Part shown: positions 63,141 to 64,000 of the stretch, in pieces
Layout of the letters: every line of letters begins with the position of its first letter
Numbering within the stretch: the first letter of the stretch is position 1
DNA from: Pseudomonas koreensis
Lineage (GTDB): Bacteria; Pseudomonadota; Gammaproteobacteria; Pseudomonadales; Pseudomonadaceae
Length of the DNA stretch: 64,000 bases
Assembly: GCF_024169245.1 (NCBI RefSeq)
Contig: NZ_JALJWP010000001.1
Coordinates: forward strand, 4,775,501 to 4,839,500
Direction: 5' to 3'
Notes under the pieces: model-generated
Told to the model about the DNA's origin: nothing
Seen by the model: the letters and a program-made list of their open reading frames with translations, nothing else
Databases searched by the model: none
Position numbers and translations under genes: made by a program

Positions 63141-64000
63141 GAGCCTTCAATTACAGCCGCGCCGACTCGCCTGCGGCAGCCGCCTCCCAGGCTGCGCAGG
63201 TCGAAGGCGCCAAGTTCATCGCCGGCGGCACCAACCTGCTCGACCTGATGAAGCTCGACATCGAAACCCCAGTGCACCTGATCGATATCAACCACCTCGG
63301 CCTCGACCAGATCGAAGCCACGCCTGAGGGCGGACTGCGTATCGGCGCCCTGGTGCGCAACACTGATCTGGCCGCCGACGCCCGCGTGCGCAAGGACTAT
63401 GCCCTGCTCTCCCGCGCCCTGCTCGCCGGCGCTTCCGGACAGTTGCGCAACATGGCGACCACCGCCGGCAACCTGCTGCAACGCACCCGCTGCCCTTACT
63501 TTTACGACACCCATCAGGCCTGCAACAAACGCAATCCGGGCAGCGGTTGCGCGGCGATCGGCGGGGTCACTCGACAACTGGGGATCATCGGCGTCAGCGA
63601 CGCCTGCATCGCCACCCACCCGAGCGACATGGCCATCGCCATGCGCGCCCTCGATGCGCAGATCGAAACGGTGAAGCCCGACGGCAGCACCCGCAGCATT
63701 GCCATGGCCGATTTCCATCAATTGCCCGGCAATACGCCGAACATCGAAACCAGCCTGACACCCGGTGAGTTCATCACCGCCGTGACCCTGCCGGCGCCGG
63801 TCGGCGGCACGCACATTTATCACAAGGTCCGCGATCGCTCGTCTTACGCCTTTGCGCTGGTATCGGTCGGGCTGATCCTGCAAAAGGACGGCACCGGCCG
63901 CGTCGCCGTTGGCGGCATTGCGCCGAAACCGTGGCGGGTCGAAGCCGCTGAAGAGCTGCTGCCCAAGGGAGCCAAAGCAGTCAGCGAGCGCCTGCTCGAA
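63137..64000 (+). CDS. paoB: FAD-binding subunit PaoB, 5' part (runs off the window)
   Basis: The first 288 residues are seen. The FAD-binding domain of the xanthine-dehydrogenase medium subunit is clear: [20 protein letters not shown] (FAD loop), [20 protein letters not shown] with the FAD-contacting TxGGNL-like motif, and [20 protein letters not shown] with Cys residues that in PaoB hold an extra [4Fe-4S] cluster. Translation is coupled to paoA. The molybdenum subunit paoC should lie just to the right. Confidence 0.93.
   Translation, partial: MRAFNYSRADSPAAAASQAAQVEGAKFIAGGTNLLDLMKLDIETPVHLIDINHLGLDQIEATPEGGLRIGALVRNTDLAADARVRKDYALLSRALLAGASGQLRNMATTAGNLLQRTRCPYFYDTHQACNKRNPGSGCAAIGGVTRQLGIIGVSDACIATHPSDMAIAMRALDAQIETVKPDGSTRSIAMADFHQLPGNTPNIETSLTPGEFITAVTLPAPVGGTHIYHKVRDRSSYAFALVSVGLILQKDGTGRVAVGGIAPKPWRVEAAEELLPKGAKAVSERLLE

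Overview
The window is chromosomal DNA from a Pseudomonas, most likely of the P. fluorescens group. The evidence is a high GC content (roughly 60%), dense coding, dozens of typical pseudomonad genes (ppnN, the fused shaAB antiporter operon, acnB with a GTG start, miaE, cynR/cynS/cynT, DUF1652, DUF2789, DUF3087 and DUF1289 proteins), and many REP palindromes of the fluorescens type. No tRNA, rRNA, CRISPR array, prophage or intact insertion sequence was seen.

Layout. Bases 1-6276 hold small conserved proteins, the nucleotide nucleosidase ppnN, an XRE-cupin regulator with an FAD protein, and a divergent EamA transporter. Bases 6513-12570 are a six-gene Mrp/Sha/Pha cation-proton antiporter operon with A and B fused. 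Bases 12700-18555 hold an orphan betaine-type binding protein, several small unknowns, a chemotaxis receptor and a DksA paralogue that lacks half its zinc-finger cysteines. Bases 18960-21325 hold a broken RpiR regulator, a GST and an AlkD-like repair protein. Bases 21430-25857 look accessory: a DUF2235 (Tle1-like) lipase with an overlapping DUF2931 lipoprotein, an acetyltransferase, a GIY-YIG protein and a membrane protein. Bases 25951-27503 are an arsR-arsC-arsH operon without an efflux pump.

Bases 27689-32109 are a LysR regulator divergent from a GMC oxidoreductase and an MFS transporter. topB follows, behind a near-consensus LexA box. Then come cynR with divergent cynS-cynT, a ProA-like dehydrogenase, glutaminase, an RstA/RstB-like two-component system, miaE, a universal stress protein behind a perfect Anr/FNR box, and acnB behind a long, strongly folded leader. 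The right end (49162-64000) holds an amino-acid carrier, two tiny membrane proteins, a tautomerase, a hydroxyacid dehydrogenase, a phosphotransferase/SDR pair, a PAS-LuxR regulator, lipoproteins, lactate permease, and the start of a Tat-exported PaoABC-type molybdenum hydroxylase operon that runs off the window.

The most notable non-coding signals are the acnB leader, the LexA and Anr sites, A-rich Hfq/Crc-like motifs ahead of three catabolic genes, and five families of dispersed repeats. In three genes the repeats supply the stop codon or the C-terminal tail. Two apparent frameshifts both lie in C-runs, so they could be assembly errors rather than real mutations. No wholly new multi-gene system is evident. 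The best candidates for something undescribed are the acnB leader RNA and the lipase/lipoprotein pair.
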